Program-made: the position numbers and the translations under genes
Assembly: GCA_024275485.1 (NCBI GenBank)
Contig: JAJRZA010000066.1
Span: 82,224 to 146,223 of the forward strand
Length of the DNA: 64,000 nucleotides
DNA from: Candidatus Krumholzibacteriota bacterium
GTDB taxonomy: Bacteria; Krumholzibacteriota; Krumholzibacteriia; LZORAL124-64-63
Direction of reading: 5' to 3'
The notes under the pieces: generated by a model
Told to the model about the DNA's origin: nothing
Seen by the model: only the letters and a program-made list of their open reading frames with translations
Database searches by the model: none
Shown here: piece after piece, positions 9,971-19,856 of the stretch
Layout: each line of letters begins with the position of its first letter
Numbering within the stretch: the stretch's first letter is position 1

Positions 9971-10234
9971 TTAGCGGTACCAGCGAAGCATTTGCGAAGC
10001 TACAAATACGCCGATGACACTCATCAGATTGAAATGAATCTGGAATCCGAAGGTCAAATCGATGATCACCAGATTCAAATGCACGACATCGGGACCAAAG
10101 GTAATATATCGAACAAAGAGTTGTTCGGCTACGGTGCCCTCATTCAGGAATAGCCCTATCACCTCGCTGATGGTGGCGCCTATCAAAACACCCAAAACCA
10201 ACGTGAGCACCACCGCGCCCAGGGATTTTTTCAT
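9971..10234 (-). CDS. DUF4321-type small membrane protein
   Basis: MKKSLGAVVLTLVLGVLIGATISEVIGLFL...DLTFGFQIHFNLMSVIGVFVASQMLRWYR. Confidence 0.7.
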   Translation of the reverse strand: MKKSLGAVVLTLVLGVLIGATISEVIGLFLNEGTVAEQLFVRYITFGPDVVHLNLVIIDLTFGFQIHFNLMSVIGVFVASQMLRWYR

Positions 10235-10362
10235 GGATCAAGCTTCTTTCCACATCAGGTTACGTCAGTTGCATTATTTCTTTCGGCAAGTATAGTCAGC
10301 GCCCGCTCCCGGAACCACCCTTTTGTCTAGAAAAATCCCCGCCCTTTTGGTAAACCCGCTAG

Positions 10363-10812
10363 TTAGGGAGCCAAGGCGCTCCGCAATTTTTCAAAGTCTT
10401 CACCCAGGATAAGGACAGCATCTTCAGTCAAGCGTCCATCCCATTGGCGGATCACCTCCACCATTCCAAATTTCCGCGCCAGAACCTGGGCGTCTTCCGG
10501 AGCCAGTCGACGATTGATCAACAGGCTTTTCGGCCAGGACCCAGCCGCATTGCCCACACCTTCAACCACACACCCCCGACTGGCCACCAACAAGCTGAAG
10601 TCCCGGGCCAACCCACTGGTTTGGGTTCCGTTGAGAATCCTCAGATGAACCGACTGCTGCCGGGTCTCTTCGGTCCAGTTGTCGTTGGACCCTGCAGTGG
10701 AATCCTCGAACTTCATACCTGCGGGCAATGGAGTACCGGATGCCACCCAGAATGAAACACCACAGATCATCATCACCAGAAAGAGCCAGAAATTCAGTGA
10801 TCGCAGCATCAC
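10363..10812 (-). CDS. LytR C-terminal domain-containing protein
   Basis: VHLRILNGTQTSGLARDFSLLVASRGCVVEGVGNA resembles LytR_C; N-terminal TM. Confidence 0.7.
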   Translation of the reverse strand: MMLRSLNFWLFLVMMICGVSFWVASGTPLPAGMKFEDSTAGSNDNWTEETRQQSVHLRILNGTQTSGLARDFSLLVASRGCVVEGVGNAAGSWPKSLLINRRLAPEDAQVLARKFGMVEVIRQWDGRLTEDAVLILGEDFEKLRSALAP

Positions 10813-11309
10813 AATCCGGCCGTCAGCCGCTGCACAACAGGAAGCAACGTTTCATAACTCTGATCTAGGGTTTGCGGCATCACCCTGGTTTCACCAATTG
10901 TGCTCATGAAATTGGTATCGCCGGCCCAGCGGGGCAGCATGTGCAAATGCAAATGATTGGGAATTCCGGCGCCGGCGCTTTGGCCGCCATTGTAACCACA
11001 ATTGATACCATCGGGCCGAAACACCTCGGTCAAGGAGTTTTCCATCACCTTCAACAGGATGCCCATTTCAGCCAGTTCCTCCGGTGTGCAATCTCCCAGC
11101 ATGGGTTGGTGCCGGTTGCTGATCAGCAGGATGTGTCCGCTGTTGTAGGGATAGAGATTCAAAAGCAGGTACCAGTGTTGGCCCCGGTATAGGACGAAAT
11201 GCTCCCGTTCATCGCAGATCAAACGATTGCAAAAGACACATCCTTCTTCTTTATCCTTTCCAGTCACGTAGTCAAACCTCCAGGGTGTGCAAAGTCTTTC
11301 CATGGACAA
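10809..11309 (-). CDS. HIT family protein (diadenosine tetraphosphate hydrolase/phosphorylase-like)
   Basis: GCVFCNRL..., YPYNSGHILLISNRHQ, AGAGIPNHLHLHMLPRW (HxHxH motif). Confidence 0.9.
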   Translation of the reverse strand: MSMERLCTPWRFDYVTGKDKEEGCVFCNRLICDEREHFVLYRGQHWYLLLNLYPYNSGHILLISNRHQPMLGDCTPEELAEMGILLKVMENSLTEVFRPDGINCGYNGGQSAGAGIPNHLHLHMLPRWAGDTNFMSTIGETRVMPQTLDQSYETLLPVVQRLTAGL

Positions 11310-11320
11310 CTCATACTTGG

Positions 11321-12061
11321 TTATGCATTTCGGCGAGCCAAAAGTTCGGCCGCCGCTGCCAATTCGTCAACAGTGTTGATGCCCACCACCTCATCAGGAT
11401 CCTTGGTCATGACTGCTTCGACCCGATGGCCCTGATCCACCAGCCAGGCCACCGTATCGGTCAAATAGTACTCACCCTGCTGGTTGTCCGTGGTCAGGTT
11501 GTCAAGGGCTTCAATGAGCCGTTCGGTGCGAAAACAGAAAACACCCGTGTTGTATTCACCCACTGCCAATTCGTCGAGTGTGGCATCCACGGCCTCGACG
11601 ATTTTGCAGATTTTCCCATCTTCATCCTTGATGATGCGGCCATAGGATGTGGCATCGTCCACCACACAAGTCAGGACCACGGCGGCCGCCTCCGATTCGA
11701 CCGTTCCCTGCACCAGACGCTTCAGCGTATTGATGCGCAGCAGTGGCACGTCACCGGCCAGGACCACGCAGAAACCACCCTCACGCAGGGCGGGCACGGC
11801 CATTTGAACCGCATGACCGGTTCCCAACTGGGGCTCCTGAAGGATAAATTCAATACCTTCACGGTGACAGGTCTCTTCCACCAGCGAGGCCATGTGCCCC
11901 ACCACCACCACCATGCGATCAATGCCTGCGGCGGCCGACGTATCCAGCACGTGATCCAGTAAGGGACGTCCGGAAATCTTGTGCAAAACCTTGGGCAGAT
12001 CCGATTTCATGCGAGTTCCCTTGCCGGCGGCCAGGATCACTGCGTCGATGGTATGGCTCAT
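11321..12061 (-). CDS. NTP transferase similar to GlmU N-terminal pyrophosphorylase domain (no LbH acetyltransferase domain)
   Basis: AVILAAGKGTRMKSDLPKVLHKISGRPLLDHVLD, EPQLGTGHAVQMA, VLAGDVPLL; only 246 aa. Confidence 0.85.
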   Translation of the reverse strand: MSHTIDAVILAAGKGTRMKSDLPKVLHKISGRPLLDHVLDTSAAAGIDRMVVVVGHMASLVEETCHREGIEFILQEPQLGTGHAVQMAVPALREGGFCVVLAGDVPLLRINTLKRLVQGTVESEAAAVVLTCVVDDATSYGRIIKDEDGKICKIVEAVDATLDELAVGEYNTGVFCFRTERLIEALDNLTTDNQQGEYYLTDTVAWLVDQGHRVEAVMTKDPDEVVGINTVDELAAAAELLARRNA

Positions 12062-12939
12062 GATTTCCTTTCCGTGCCCAACAAATAACTGTCGGACACC
12101 TGTTTGTCGTCCACTTGCAGGACAAGATTGTCGATCAGGCGGGCTGGTCCCACCCTGGCGGCCACCGCCAAAAGAGTTTTCCCGAAAATGTCTTCGGACC
12201 GGCCCAAATCGGGCACCTGGCGAACGTCGGCATAATCAATGGAATCGGCCTTTTGAAGCCATGCCTCCATGGCCGCTAAAACTACCGAACGCTTCCGGCA
12301 CCCTTGTTCCAGAAGAAGCCGTCCCTCGGTCAGGGCCTGAAAAAGGCACAGTGCCTGCTGTCGTTGGGAATCGGACAAATAACGATTTCTGGAAGACAAA
12401 GCCAAACCATCTTTTTCGCGCAAGGTGGGTGCGTCCACCAACTTGATCGGCATCTTGAGATCTTCGACCATCTGGCTTATGACCAAACACTGCTGGGCGT
12501 CCTTGCGCCCGAAAATTGCGACATCAGGACGAACCAAGCCGAAAAGTTTGGCCACCACCGTGAGCACACCGGCAAAATGATCAGGCCGGTCTCCCCCGCA
12601 TAGCCCTTGGGCACGATGTCCAGGCCGAACAGAAGTTTCCAAACCTTCACCATAGATTTCGCCCACATCAGGAGCGAACACCCCGGCCACAGGCAATGCT
12701 TTCAGCAAATCAAGATCCTTGGCCATGGTGCGGGGATAGGAGCCATAATCTTCATTGGGCCCAAACTGCGTCGGATTGACGAAGATGCTCACCACCACCG
12801 GTCCTATTTCAGCGCCGCAGCGCACCAGGCTGAGATGCCCTTCATGCAGAGCCCCCATGGTGGGAACCAGAACCAGGGGTCCTTGTTCACGAAACCGATT
12901 CATGCGGAGCAAGTCGTCTGTTGTTTGCCAGACTTCCAA
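12058..12939 (-). CDS. panC: Pantothenate synthetase
   Basis: VPTMGALHEGHLSLVR, VVSIFVNPTQFGPNEDYGSYPRT, FGRKDAQQCLVI; next to panB. Confidence 0.95.
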   Translation of the reverse strand: MEVWQTTDDLLRMNRFREQGPLVLVPTMGALHEGHLSLVRCGAEIGPVVVSIFVNPTQFGPNEDYGSYPRTMAKDLDLLKALPVAGVFAPDVGEIYGEGLETSVRPGHRAQGLCGGDRPDHFAGVLTVVAKLFGLVRPDVAIFGRKDAQQCLVISQMVEDLKMPIKLVDAPTLREKDGLALSSRNRYLSDSQRQQALCLFQALTEGRLLLEQGCRKRSVVLAAMEAWLQKADSIDYADVRQVPDLGRSEDIFGKTLLAVAARVGPARLIDNLVLQVDDKQVSDSYLLGTERKS

Positions 12940-12942
12940 GGA

Positions 12943-13881
12943 TCAGTCCTTCCCGTTTTCCACATCAGCCAGGTAGCCCTGACCATCTTCATGGGAGACA
13001 TCCCCGTCATTCCTACCGGAACCAGGTTGTCCTGCCTGATTCAACCCCTGGCCCTGTGCCGAGACTTGTGAACCATAAACATGCTCCTGTCCTGGAAAAA
13101 CCCCTTGTCTCACCTCTTCCACAAAGCAACTGATGGCCTTGCGGGCCTGCTCGCCAAGATTGGCATATCGCTTTACGAACCTTGGCCGTATACCATCAAA
13201 GAGACCCAGCATGTCGTGAAAAACCAGCACTTGGCCATCACAGCCGGCACCTGCACCGATACCGATGGTGGGGATGGGGATGGCCCCACTGATGCGTGAA
13301 GCCAAATCACTGGGTACACATTCCAAAACCATTGAGAAACAACCGGCCTTGGCCAACATCCGGGCCTCATCCAACATCCGGGCGGCGGCCTTTTCGCCAC
13401 GACCTTGAACCCGGTAGCCCCCCAGTCGATTCACCGATTGCGGGGTAAGGCCAAGGTGACCCATGACAGGAATTTCCGCACTAATCAAGGCTTCGATGAC
13501 TTCAAGGCGCTGGCGCCCGCCTTCAATCTTGACGGCAGTCACTCCGGCATCCTTGACAAGCCTCAAGGCGTTGCGCACAGACTCCTCTATGGAGACATGA
13601 AAACTGCCATAGGGCATATCGGCAATAACCGGAATTTGGGGTCGGGCTCTCACCACGGATCGGCAATGGTGCACCATGTCATCCATGGTCACCGGAAGGG
13701 TGTTTTCATGACCCAGGATTACCATTCCCAGGGAATCTCCCACCAGAATGGCGTCGGCACCGCCGGCGGAGACGATCATGGCGCTGGTCAGATCGTAAGC
13801 CGTAACCACGGCCAGTTTTTGGCCAAGACGCTTGTTCTTGGCGAAGATACGAAGATTCAGGGGTTTTTCCTGCCTCTGCAT
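12943..13881 (-). CDS. panB: 3-methyl-2-oxobutanoate hydroxymethyltransferase
   Basis: VVTAYDLTSAMIVSAGGADAILVGDSLGMVILGHENTLPVTMDDMVHHCRSV, VMGHLGLTPQSV. Confidence 0.95.
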   Translation of the reverse strand: MQRQEKPLNLRIFAKNKRLGQKLAVVTAYDLTSAMIVSAGGADAILVGDSLGMVILGHENTLPVTMDDMVHHCRSVVRARPQIPVIADMPYGSFHVSIEESVRNALRLVKDAGVTAVKIEGGRQRLEVIEALISAEIPVMGHLGLTPQSVNRLGGYRVQGRGEKAAARMLDEARMLAKAGCFSMVLECVPSDLASRISGAIPIPTIGIGAGAGCDGQVLVFHDMLGLFDGIRPRFVKRYANLGEQARKAISCFVEEVRQGVFPGQEHVYGSQVSAQGQGLNQAGQPGSGRNDGDVSHEDGQGYLADVENGKD

Positions 13882-13960
13882 GAGAGGGCCCTTTCATTGC
13901 CGGCAGCACCGGGCGAGTTTCCAAGGTTGAGAGAGCCTCGCTCTCTGTCAATCAGCAAAT

Positions 13961-14653
13961 TTAAAGGCCGGTGCTGGAATCGGGAGCAAAGTAGCGGGTT
14001 CCCGCAAATTCTTCGGCGATCTGCTCATACAGCAGGTCAAAATCCCGAGGAACGTTCACGAAGTCCAAATTGTCGGTATTGACCACCAGCAGGGGTGCAT
14101 CCTTGTAGTGATGAAAAAAATAACTATAAGCACCATTAAGCGCATCCAAATAACCGGCATCCATGTTTTGTTCGTAACTGCGACCGCGCCAGTTGATGCG
14201 TTGCATTAGCACATCGGTTCGGGCCTGCAGGTAAATAACCAGATCAGGAATGCGAACCCGTTGTTCCAGGATGGACGCCAACTGGTTATAGAGGACCAGT
14301 TCGTCATCCCCGAGGTTAAGATTGGCAAAAATCTTATCCTTGGCAAAAAGGTAGTCTGAGATCAGGGTGTCGCTGAACAGTTCATTCTGGAAAAGCTCCT
14401 GCTGCTGGCGAAAGCGGCTCAGCAGAAAGAATATCTGGGTTTGAAAGGCGTAAGTGGAACGATCCAGGTAGAAACTGGAGAGGAATGGGTTTTCTTCCAC
14501 CACTTCCAGATTCAACCGGCCCTCGGTCCGGGTGGACAAAAGTTTGCTGAGGCTGGTTTTGCCGACGCCGATAACACCTTCAACAACAATGTAACGCCAG
14601 GGAAGCACTTCAATCCTCCATGAACCGGTCGGAAAGCCCCGACTCCAATACAA
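13961..14653 (-). CDS. Deoxynucleoside kinase (dGK/dCK family)
   Basis: YIVVEGVIGVGKTSLSKLL, Arg-rich LID RINWRGRSYEQNMDAGYLDALNGAY; true start probably inside the ORF near 14605. Confidence 0.88.
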   Translation of the reverse strand: MYWSRGFPTGSWRIEVLPWRYIVVEGVIGVGKTSLSKLLSTRTEGRLNLEVVEENPFLSSFYLDRSTYAFQTQIFFLLSRFRQQQELFQNELFSDTLISDYLFAKDKIFANLNLGDDELVLYNQLASILEQRVRIPDLVIYLQARTDVLMQRINWRGRSYEQNMDAGYLDALNGAYSYFFHHYKDAPLLVVNTDNLDFVNVPRDFDLLYEQIAEEFAGTRYFAPDSSTGL

Positions 14654-15149
14654 GGTCCTGACGCAGCGTCACCGCCGGGCCGTCTTTACGCCTTATTTTC
14701 GCACACTGGTCAGCCACTGTCTCCCCAAATTTGGGAATAATTTTCCCGGAGGCAATGTCGCATAAAGGAATCAGGACAAATAGACGTTCCGCAAGGCTCG
14801 TATGGGGTACCGTCAGCCGGGAATGTGTCATTTCCAGGTCATCCACCAAAAGAATGTCCACATCCAGTGGGCGGGGCTTCAGATGCCCATCGGGAGCCCT
14901 ACCCAAATCTTGCTCCAGGGCCTGAAACAGGTCAAGCAGATGCAAAAGAGGAACACCCGAACTTATTTTCAAGCAGTAATTCAAGTATTTGTCCTGTTGC
15001 CCGGGACCCACATAGTCGGTTTCATAGACACGGCTGCAGGCAAGCAGTTGCATATCCGTGTGTTTGAGCACCAAATCCACGGCCCGATTGAGATGCTTCA
15101 AACGATCCCCCTGATTGCTGCCCAGGCCAAGCCAGATTTCCTGTTCCAT
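14610..15149 (-). CDS. folK: 2-amino-4-hydroxy-6-hydroxymethyldihydropteridine diphosphokinase
   Basis: MEQEIWLGLGSNQGDRLKHLNRAVDLV; DLGRAPDGHLKPRPLDVDILLVDDLE; start moved to Met at 15149. Confidence 0.93.
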   Translation of the reverse strand: MEQEIWLGLGSNQGDRLKHLNRAVDLVLKHTDMQLLACSRVYETDYVGPGQQDKYLNYCLKISSGVPLLHLLDLFQALEQDLGRAPDGHLKPRPLDVDILLVDDLEMTHSRLTVPHTSLAERLFVLIPLCDIASGKIIPKFGETVADQCAKIRRKDGPAVTLRQDLVLESGLSDRFMED

Positions 15150-15529
15150 CACTCGTCCAACCAACTGCGGTCCCTGTGCAGAGTCACAGCAGCCTGACCA
15201 GTAAATCCTGGAATAGGTGGGTTGGTCTTTTCCACCGTTACTTCCACCGAATCGATATTCAAGGAATCCAGCAGGACAGCACACAAGCGACCAGCAGCTT
15301 TTTCGATCAAATCAAAACTACCCTCTTCCATGGCTTCGCATACCAGGGTATGAACCTGGGAATAGTCCACCGCGTCATCACGGAAATCGCTGCGGACAGC
15401 CTTGGAAAAATCACCGAACAGAATCACATCCACCAAAAAACGCTGGCCGAGCTGTTTCTCCGCCGGCAGCACACCGTGGTATCCATAGACCTGAATCCCC
15501 CGCAAAAAGAGGCGGTCCTTCATATCCAT
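15149..15529 (-). CDS. folB: Dihydroneopterin aldolase
   Basis: DRLFLRGIQVYGYHGVLPAEKQLGQRFLVDVILFGDFSKA, TVEKTNPPIPG. Confidence 0.93.
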   Translation of the reverse strand: MDMKDRLFLRGIQVYGYHGVLPAEKQLGQRFLVDVILFGDFSKAVRSDFRDDAVDYSQVHTLVCEAMEEGSFDLIEKAAGRLCAVLLDSLNIDSVEVTVEKTNPPIPGFTGQAAVTLHRDRSWLDE

Positions 15530-16674
15530 TCCCCCAGTCGGCGGGCACCTTCATTGATGTCTTCGTCACTGGCTGTCAAACTGATGCGAAACCAACCCTC
15601 GCCACCGGTTCCAAACCCCAGTCCGGGGGTGATGACGGTGCCGATTTCTCTGAGGGCCCGACCACAAAAATCGATGGACGACTCATCAGTGGGAACCTTG
15701 GCCCAAACATAGAATGTGGCCGCAGAAGCAAAGACCTCCACACCCATTTTACCCAGGGCATTGTTGATGACTCGTCGTCGCTGGGGATAAGCCGCCATCA
15801 CCCCTTTCAACAAGTCATCAAACATTTCACCCAGGGCATGGGTTGCTGTTTCCTGAACGGCAGCAAAAACCCCGCTGTCCATACTCTCCTTGACCCTGGC
15901 CAGATCACCGATCAGCTGCGGATGGCCTGCGGCAAACGCAATGCGCCAACCGGTCATGTTGAACATTTTGGAAAGGCTGTGCAATTCGATGACCCGATCC
16001 CGGGTAGGATCCGCTACCGAAAGCAGGCTGAGAGCGGCACGACCACCGGGCACAACTTCCAGATATGCAGCATCGTTCACCAGGCGGATGTCCCGTTCAG
16101 TGGTGAAGGCGACCATGCGTTGCCAAAAAGCTTTGTCCGCCACGGCGCCCGAGGGGTTGTTTGGGTAATTCAGGAAAATCAATCTGGTGCGATCATCGGC
16201 CAAACGACCCAACTCGGCGATATCAGGCAAAAAGCCCCGCTCGGCAACCAGGGAAAAGAGCCGGGGTTCGCCTCCAGCCAACAGGGTGGCTTGGCCATAA
16301 ACAGGATACCCCAAATCAGGAACCAGGACGTTGTCGCCTTCTTCAACGCAAGTAGTGGGTAAATGGCCCAATCCCTCCTTGCTGCCAATCAGAACCAGTA
16401 CCTGGGTTTCAGGATCAACGGTGACCTGATGTCGCTGGAACAACCAAGCGGAAATAGCCTGGCGCAGGGCGGCGCTACCCCGCTGGGCCGGGTAGCGATG
16501 AAAGTCAGGGTCGGCCACTGCGGCGGCCATGATTTCAACCAGTGCTGCAGGAGTTGGCCGATCAGGATCACCAATGCCCAAATCAACCACCTCAACACCC
16601 ATGGCTAGAGCTTCTGCCTTGGCTTTGTCCATGGCCGAAAACAAATAGGGTGGCAATTTATTCAAACGTCCCAA
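15520..16674 (-). CDS. Class I/II aminotransferase, LL-diaminopimelate aminotransferase-like
   Basis: GVEVVDLGIGDPDRPTP, PNNPSGAVADKAF, ELHSLSKMFNMTGWRIAFAAGHP. Confidence 0.9.
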   Translation of the reverse strand: MGRLNKLPPYLFSAMDKAKAEALAMGVEVVDLGIGDPDRPTPAALVEIMAAAVADPDFHRYPAQRGSAALRQAISAWLFQRHQVTVDPETQVLVLIGSKEGLGHLPTTCVEEGDNVLVPDLGYPVYGQATLLAGGEPRLFSLVAERGFLPDIAELGRLADDRTRLIFLNYPNNPSGAVADKAFWQRMVAFTTERDIRLVNDAAYLEVVPGGRAALSLLSVADPTRDRVIELHSLSKMFNMTGWRIAFAAGHPQLIGDLARVKESMDSGVFAAVQETATHALGEMFDDLLKGVMAAYPQRRRVINNALGKMGVEVFASAATFYVWAKVPTDESSIDFCGRALREIGTVITPGLGFGTGGEGWFRISLTASDEDINEGARRLGEWI

Positions 16675-16755
16675 CGGTCAACCTTTCGCAGGGCGGAGCA
16701 ACCGCATTTTTTTGATTTACAGGTGGCCAACAGGTACCAATCAGGTACTCAACTT

Positions 16756-16790
16756 AAAAAAAACCCGCGGATCCGGTGAGAATCCGCGAG
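16756..16790 (-). terminator. Rho-independent terminator downstream of TPR gene
   Basis: Minus-strand stem CGCGGAT/ATCCGCG followed by T-run (A8 on plus at 16756-16763). Confidence 0.75.
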
Positions 16791-16831
16791 TCCAAATATG
16801 GCACATCGGGTAGCAATCAGCTACCCATTCA

Positions 16832-17992
16832 TTAATGCTGAGCAGCTTTTCTGCGCTGGGCGGAAGTCATTTTCATGAAATCCTCCATACGACCAACCTG
16901 TGTGGCAGCAGGACCGGAGTACCTGCGGTTACCGCTGTTGGCTGCTTTCTGGAACTGAACTTTGGCACCTTCGTAGTCTTCCTGGCACTCGAGAGCAAGA
17001 CCCCATGAATAGTAAAGACCGGCAAGGGAATCGCGCCCCTGCGAAGCGAAGCGATTGACCCCGGCAGCCGCTTTGGCAGCAGCTTCTGAACACTGCTTTG
17101 CCTCCACCATCACCTGCACCATGGCACCGTAGTTTTTGGCATCATTGGGTTTGATCTCAAAGTACTTGTTGTAGGCATTGATGCTGCCTGCCATGTCTCC
17201 GGCGCTATCGCTGGCCCTGGCCAGTGTCAGCCAGGCGTTGGGTTGGTTGGGATCCTTGGCCAGCATTTGTTTGAGCAGAACCGTGGCTTCGCTGTACTTT
17301 TTATCAGCCATCTTCTTTTTGACCAGGTCGTAGGTGGTAGAACCACCGGCTTCCCCACTGTACTGATTAATCAGGTCAGTGAAATACTGGGCCTTGGCAT
17401 TGTTACCGTTCTGCTTTTGTTGCTTGGCCGCAGCCGTTGCGGATTTGCTCAACTGCTTGAGGATGGCGTCCCGGTATTGGGGGCATTGCTCCAAGGCGCG
17501 TTGCAGGGTTTCCACCGACATGACATAATATTTAGATGCGTAGTGCATGACTCCGAGATTGAAAAGAACACCACAGTCATTGGGTTCCAGTTTTTCGGCT
17601 TTCATGTATTCGGCACGGGCTTCCTTGTATTTCTTCAGTTTGGCGTAGGATTTGGCCAGGTTGGCAAAATCTCCGGCTTCCACTTGACTGCCGCGCAGGT
17701 TGATGACCTTGGAGAACCAGGACAGAGCATTGGCATAATCACCTTTGCCGGCAAAGGCAGTGCCCAGACCACGGGTAGCCTCTATATGTTCCGGACAGAC
17801 CTCGACGATGGAGTTCAGGCGGGCAATGGCCTGATCCCATTGTTTGACAGTCAGAAACTGGGCTGCCGATTGGTAAGCCAGGTTAGCTTCCTGCATTTGA
17901 CCCGGCTGGCAAACGGCATGAACCTGGGCCAAAGGAACAGTAATGCCTAAGAGCAATGCCACGGCAAAGAAGGCAGACACACTGGTGGTCAT
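16832..17992 (-). CDS. Secreted TPR-repeat protein
   Basis: Signal peptide MTTSVSAFFAVALLLGITVPLAQVHA; repeated TPR signatures (AWLTLARASDSAGDMAGSINAYNKYFEIKPND). Confidence 0.85.
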   Translation of the reverse strand: MTTSVSAFFAVALLLGITVPLAQVHAVCQPGQMQEANLAYQSAAQFLTVKQWDQAIARLNSIVEVCPEHIEATRGLGTAFAGKGDYANALSWFSKVINLRGSQVEAGDFANLAKSYAKLKKYKEARAEYMKAEKLEPNDCGVLFNLGVMHYASKYYVMSVETLQRALEQCPQYRDAILKQLSKSATAAAKQQKQNGNNAKAQYFTDLINQYSGEAGGSTTYDLVKKKMADKKYSEATVLLKQMLAKDPNQPNAWLTLARASDSAGDMAGSINAYNKYFEIKPNDAKNYGAMVQVMVEAKQCSEAAAKAAAGVNRFASQGRDSLAGLYYSWGLALECQEDYEGAKVQFQKAANSGNRRYSGPAATQVGRMEDFMKMTSAQRRKAAQH

Positions 17993-18153
17993 CTTGAATC
18001 GAGACACTGAATGAACCTCCAAAGGGGGAAAAATGGGCCGCGAACCCAGAGCCAGGGTGAGATCCCTGTTTAGTAAACAAAAAAGCCCCAAGCGGGTGGG
18101 ACGCCTAATTAGAGTAAGCAATTACCCCCATGCTTGTCAATGACGGGTCACAT

Positions 18154-18957
18154 TCAACATTCTTGCCTGGGCAAAATACCGGCACCCAAGAGGGCCTCCA
18201 AGACTCCCCCGGCAATGGCCAGGGCTTTGTCGGTGACCAGTGCGGGATCGACCAGGTGGCCCCGGGGATCCACATCTGCAACCTTTTCTCCGGCAGAAAG
18301 TTCCGCCGCGGGGTGCACCAACCCCCTGACCATTCCATCAAGATTGCTGACAACAGGCAAGCCGGCCACCCTACCCAGGCATTGTCCCTCGATCACCAAA
18401 TCTCCGATTCTTACTTCAGGAACCAGGTGGCCTGCCTCTGGAGAGTAAACAACACGCCGATCGGATTGACCGGCAACCACACCAGGAACTCCCGTATTGG
18501 GGAAAGCTGTCCCTCGGTGCAGGACCTCGCCCAAGCGCGCGCCACGGTGGGTTTCAATCACCACATCAGCATCCCTTCCGCAAACAAAACCCGGCCCCAG
18601 GCCAATGAGCATTTGTCCGTCAATTGGCAGCAGCACGGGCTGAACCTTGGTCATTCGGGCATCGATCACGGCTGCCACCCGGCACGATGACATCAGTTCA
18701 GCTTGGGGATCCACAACAATACGCACTTGGCCATCAACTTTTGACTCATTCAGGCCATCCACCAGAACCCCCAGGGTACCCTCGACCATGGACCGACTTT
18801 CATAAACAGCCTCACTGAAGGAGACCAACCGGCGAACAGCCAAGGGGTTGGCAATTTCGGCCATGACAAGATGGTACCCTGATCTGGCCAAACGCAAAGC
18901 AACCCCGGATGCCAATTCGCCGGCACCCTGAACCCAGATCAGTCCAGAAACTCTCAC
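18154..18957 (-). CDS. yqeB: Selenium-dependent molybdenum hydroxylase accessory protein, YqeB/EF2563-like
   Basis: VQGAGELASGVALRLARSGYHLVMAEIANPLAVRRLVSFSEAVYE; C-term VDPRGHLVDPALVTDKALAIAGGVLEALL. Confidence 0.85.
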   Translation of the reverse strand: MRVSGLIWVQGAGELASGVALRLARSGYHLVMAEIANPLAVRRLVSFSEAVYESRSMVEGTLGVLVDGLNESKVDGQVRIVVDPQAELMSSCRVAAVIDARMTKVQPVLLPIDGQMLIGLGPGFVCGRDADVVIETHRGARLGEVLHRGTAFPNTGVPGVVAGQSDRRVVYSPEAGHLVPEVRIGDLVIEGQCLGRVAGLPVVSNLDGMVRGLVHPAAELSAGEKVADVDPRGHLVDPALVTDKALAIAGGVLEALLGAGILPRQEC

Positions 18958-19856
18958 GACGATCCCCCGGTGGAGTCAGGAGTGGTTTTTGGTTTCCGCA
19001 GGGAATGCAGGGGAATTCCCACCGGCTCATTCTTGTCGTTGCGCAGAGGCTCCACTCCTCGCAGGACAGCCTGGGCTTCGGCCAGAATGCTGAGGGCTAT
19101 TTCCTGGGGGGTTTCAGCAGCGATATCCAACCCGACCGGCATTCGCACATCCCTCATGCGGGCAGTAAACTCCGGGCCCATTTTGTCGATGAGGCCTCTG
19201 ACTCGCAAAGCTTTGGAACGGCTGCCCAACACCCCCAGAAAGGGAAACCTGCAGGAGCCGGCCATCTCCGCTCGCAACGATGCTTCGAGATACGCGGTAT
19301 CCAGTTCATGATTTCGACTGGCTAGAAGCAGGGCCGTTCGATCCGTCACTTCGATCTTCTGGACCAGATCTTCAGGCCCTGCAAGGATGGTCTGAACTCC
19401 CGGTTTACCCTGCCAGGATTCCAGAAACTCCGGGCGATCATCCACCAGGATAAAATGGAAAGGGAGGGCACATCCCACCTCGACCATGGCCCGGCCCACA
19501 TGGCCCGCACCAATGACAATGAAGGGAGCCGACCGCAGAACCGGTTCCAAAAACACTTGCATGCTGCCTCCACAAACCCCCAATCCTTTGGTAAGGTCCA
19601 GATCCAACAACCTGCAGTGACGATCCTTGAACACCAATCCAGCCTCTTCGATCACCCGAGCCTCGCTGCGGCCACCACCCACGCTGCCGGTCACGGCTCC
19701 ATCGGCATGAACCACCATCTTGCTGCCTTCGTGGCGGGGGGTGGAAAGCCTGGTTTGAACCACGGTTACCAAAACGCCATCATGGCCGGTAGCTGTCATT
19801 TCAGCCAGGGTCTCATAGATTTCACGGTCAGAAATGGGCTGCCTGGGACTAGTCAT
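18954..19856 (-). CDS. XdhC/CoxI family molybdenum hydroxylase maturation protein
   Basis: GHDGVLVTVVQTRLSTPRHEGSKMVVHADGAVTGSVGGGRSEARVI; FIVIGAGHVGRAMVEVGCALPF. Confidence 0.9.
   Translation of the reverse strand: MTSPRQPISDREIYETLAEMTATGHDGVLVTVVQTRLSTPRHEGSKMVVHADGAVTGSVGGGRSEARVIEEAGLVFKDRHCRLLDLDLTKGLGVCGGSMQVFLEPVLRSAPFIVIGAGHVGRAMVEVGCALPFHFILVDDRPEFLESWQGKPGVQTILAGPEDLVQKIEVTDRTALLLASRNHELDTAYLEASLRAEMAGSCRFPFLGVLGSRSKALRVRGLIDKMGPEFTARMRDVRMPVGLDIAAETPQEIALSILAEAQAVLRGVEPLRNDKNEPVGIPLHSLRKPKTTPDSTGGSS

Noticed and set aside
8471-10153. 560-aa plus-strand ORF
   Set aside because: Spans the antisense of mrfA, tatA and DUF4321 genes; no coherent domains
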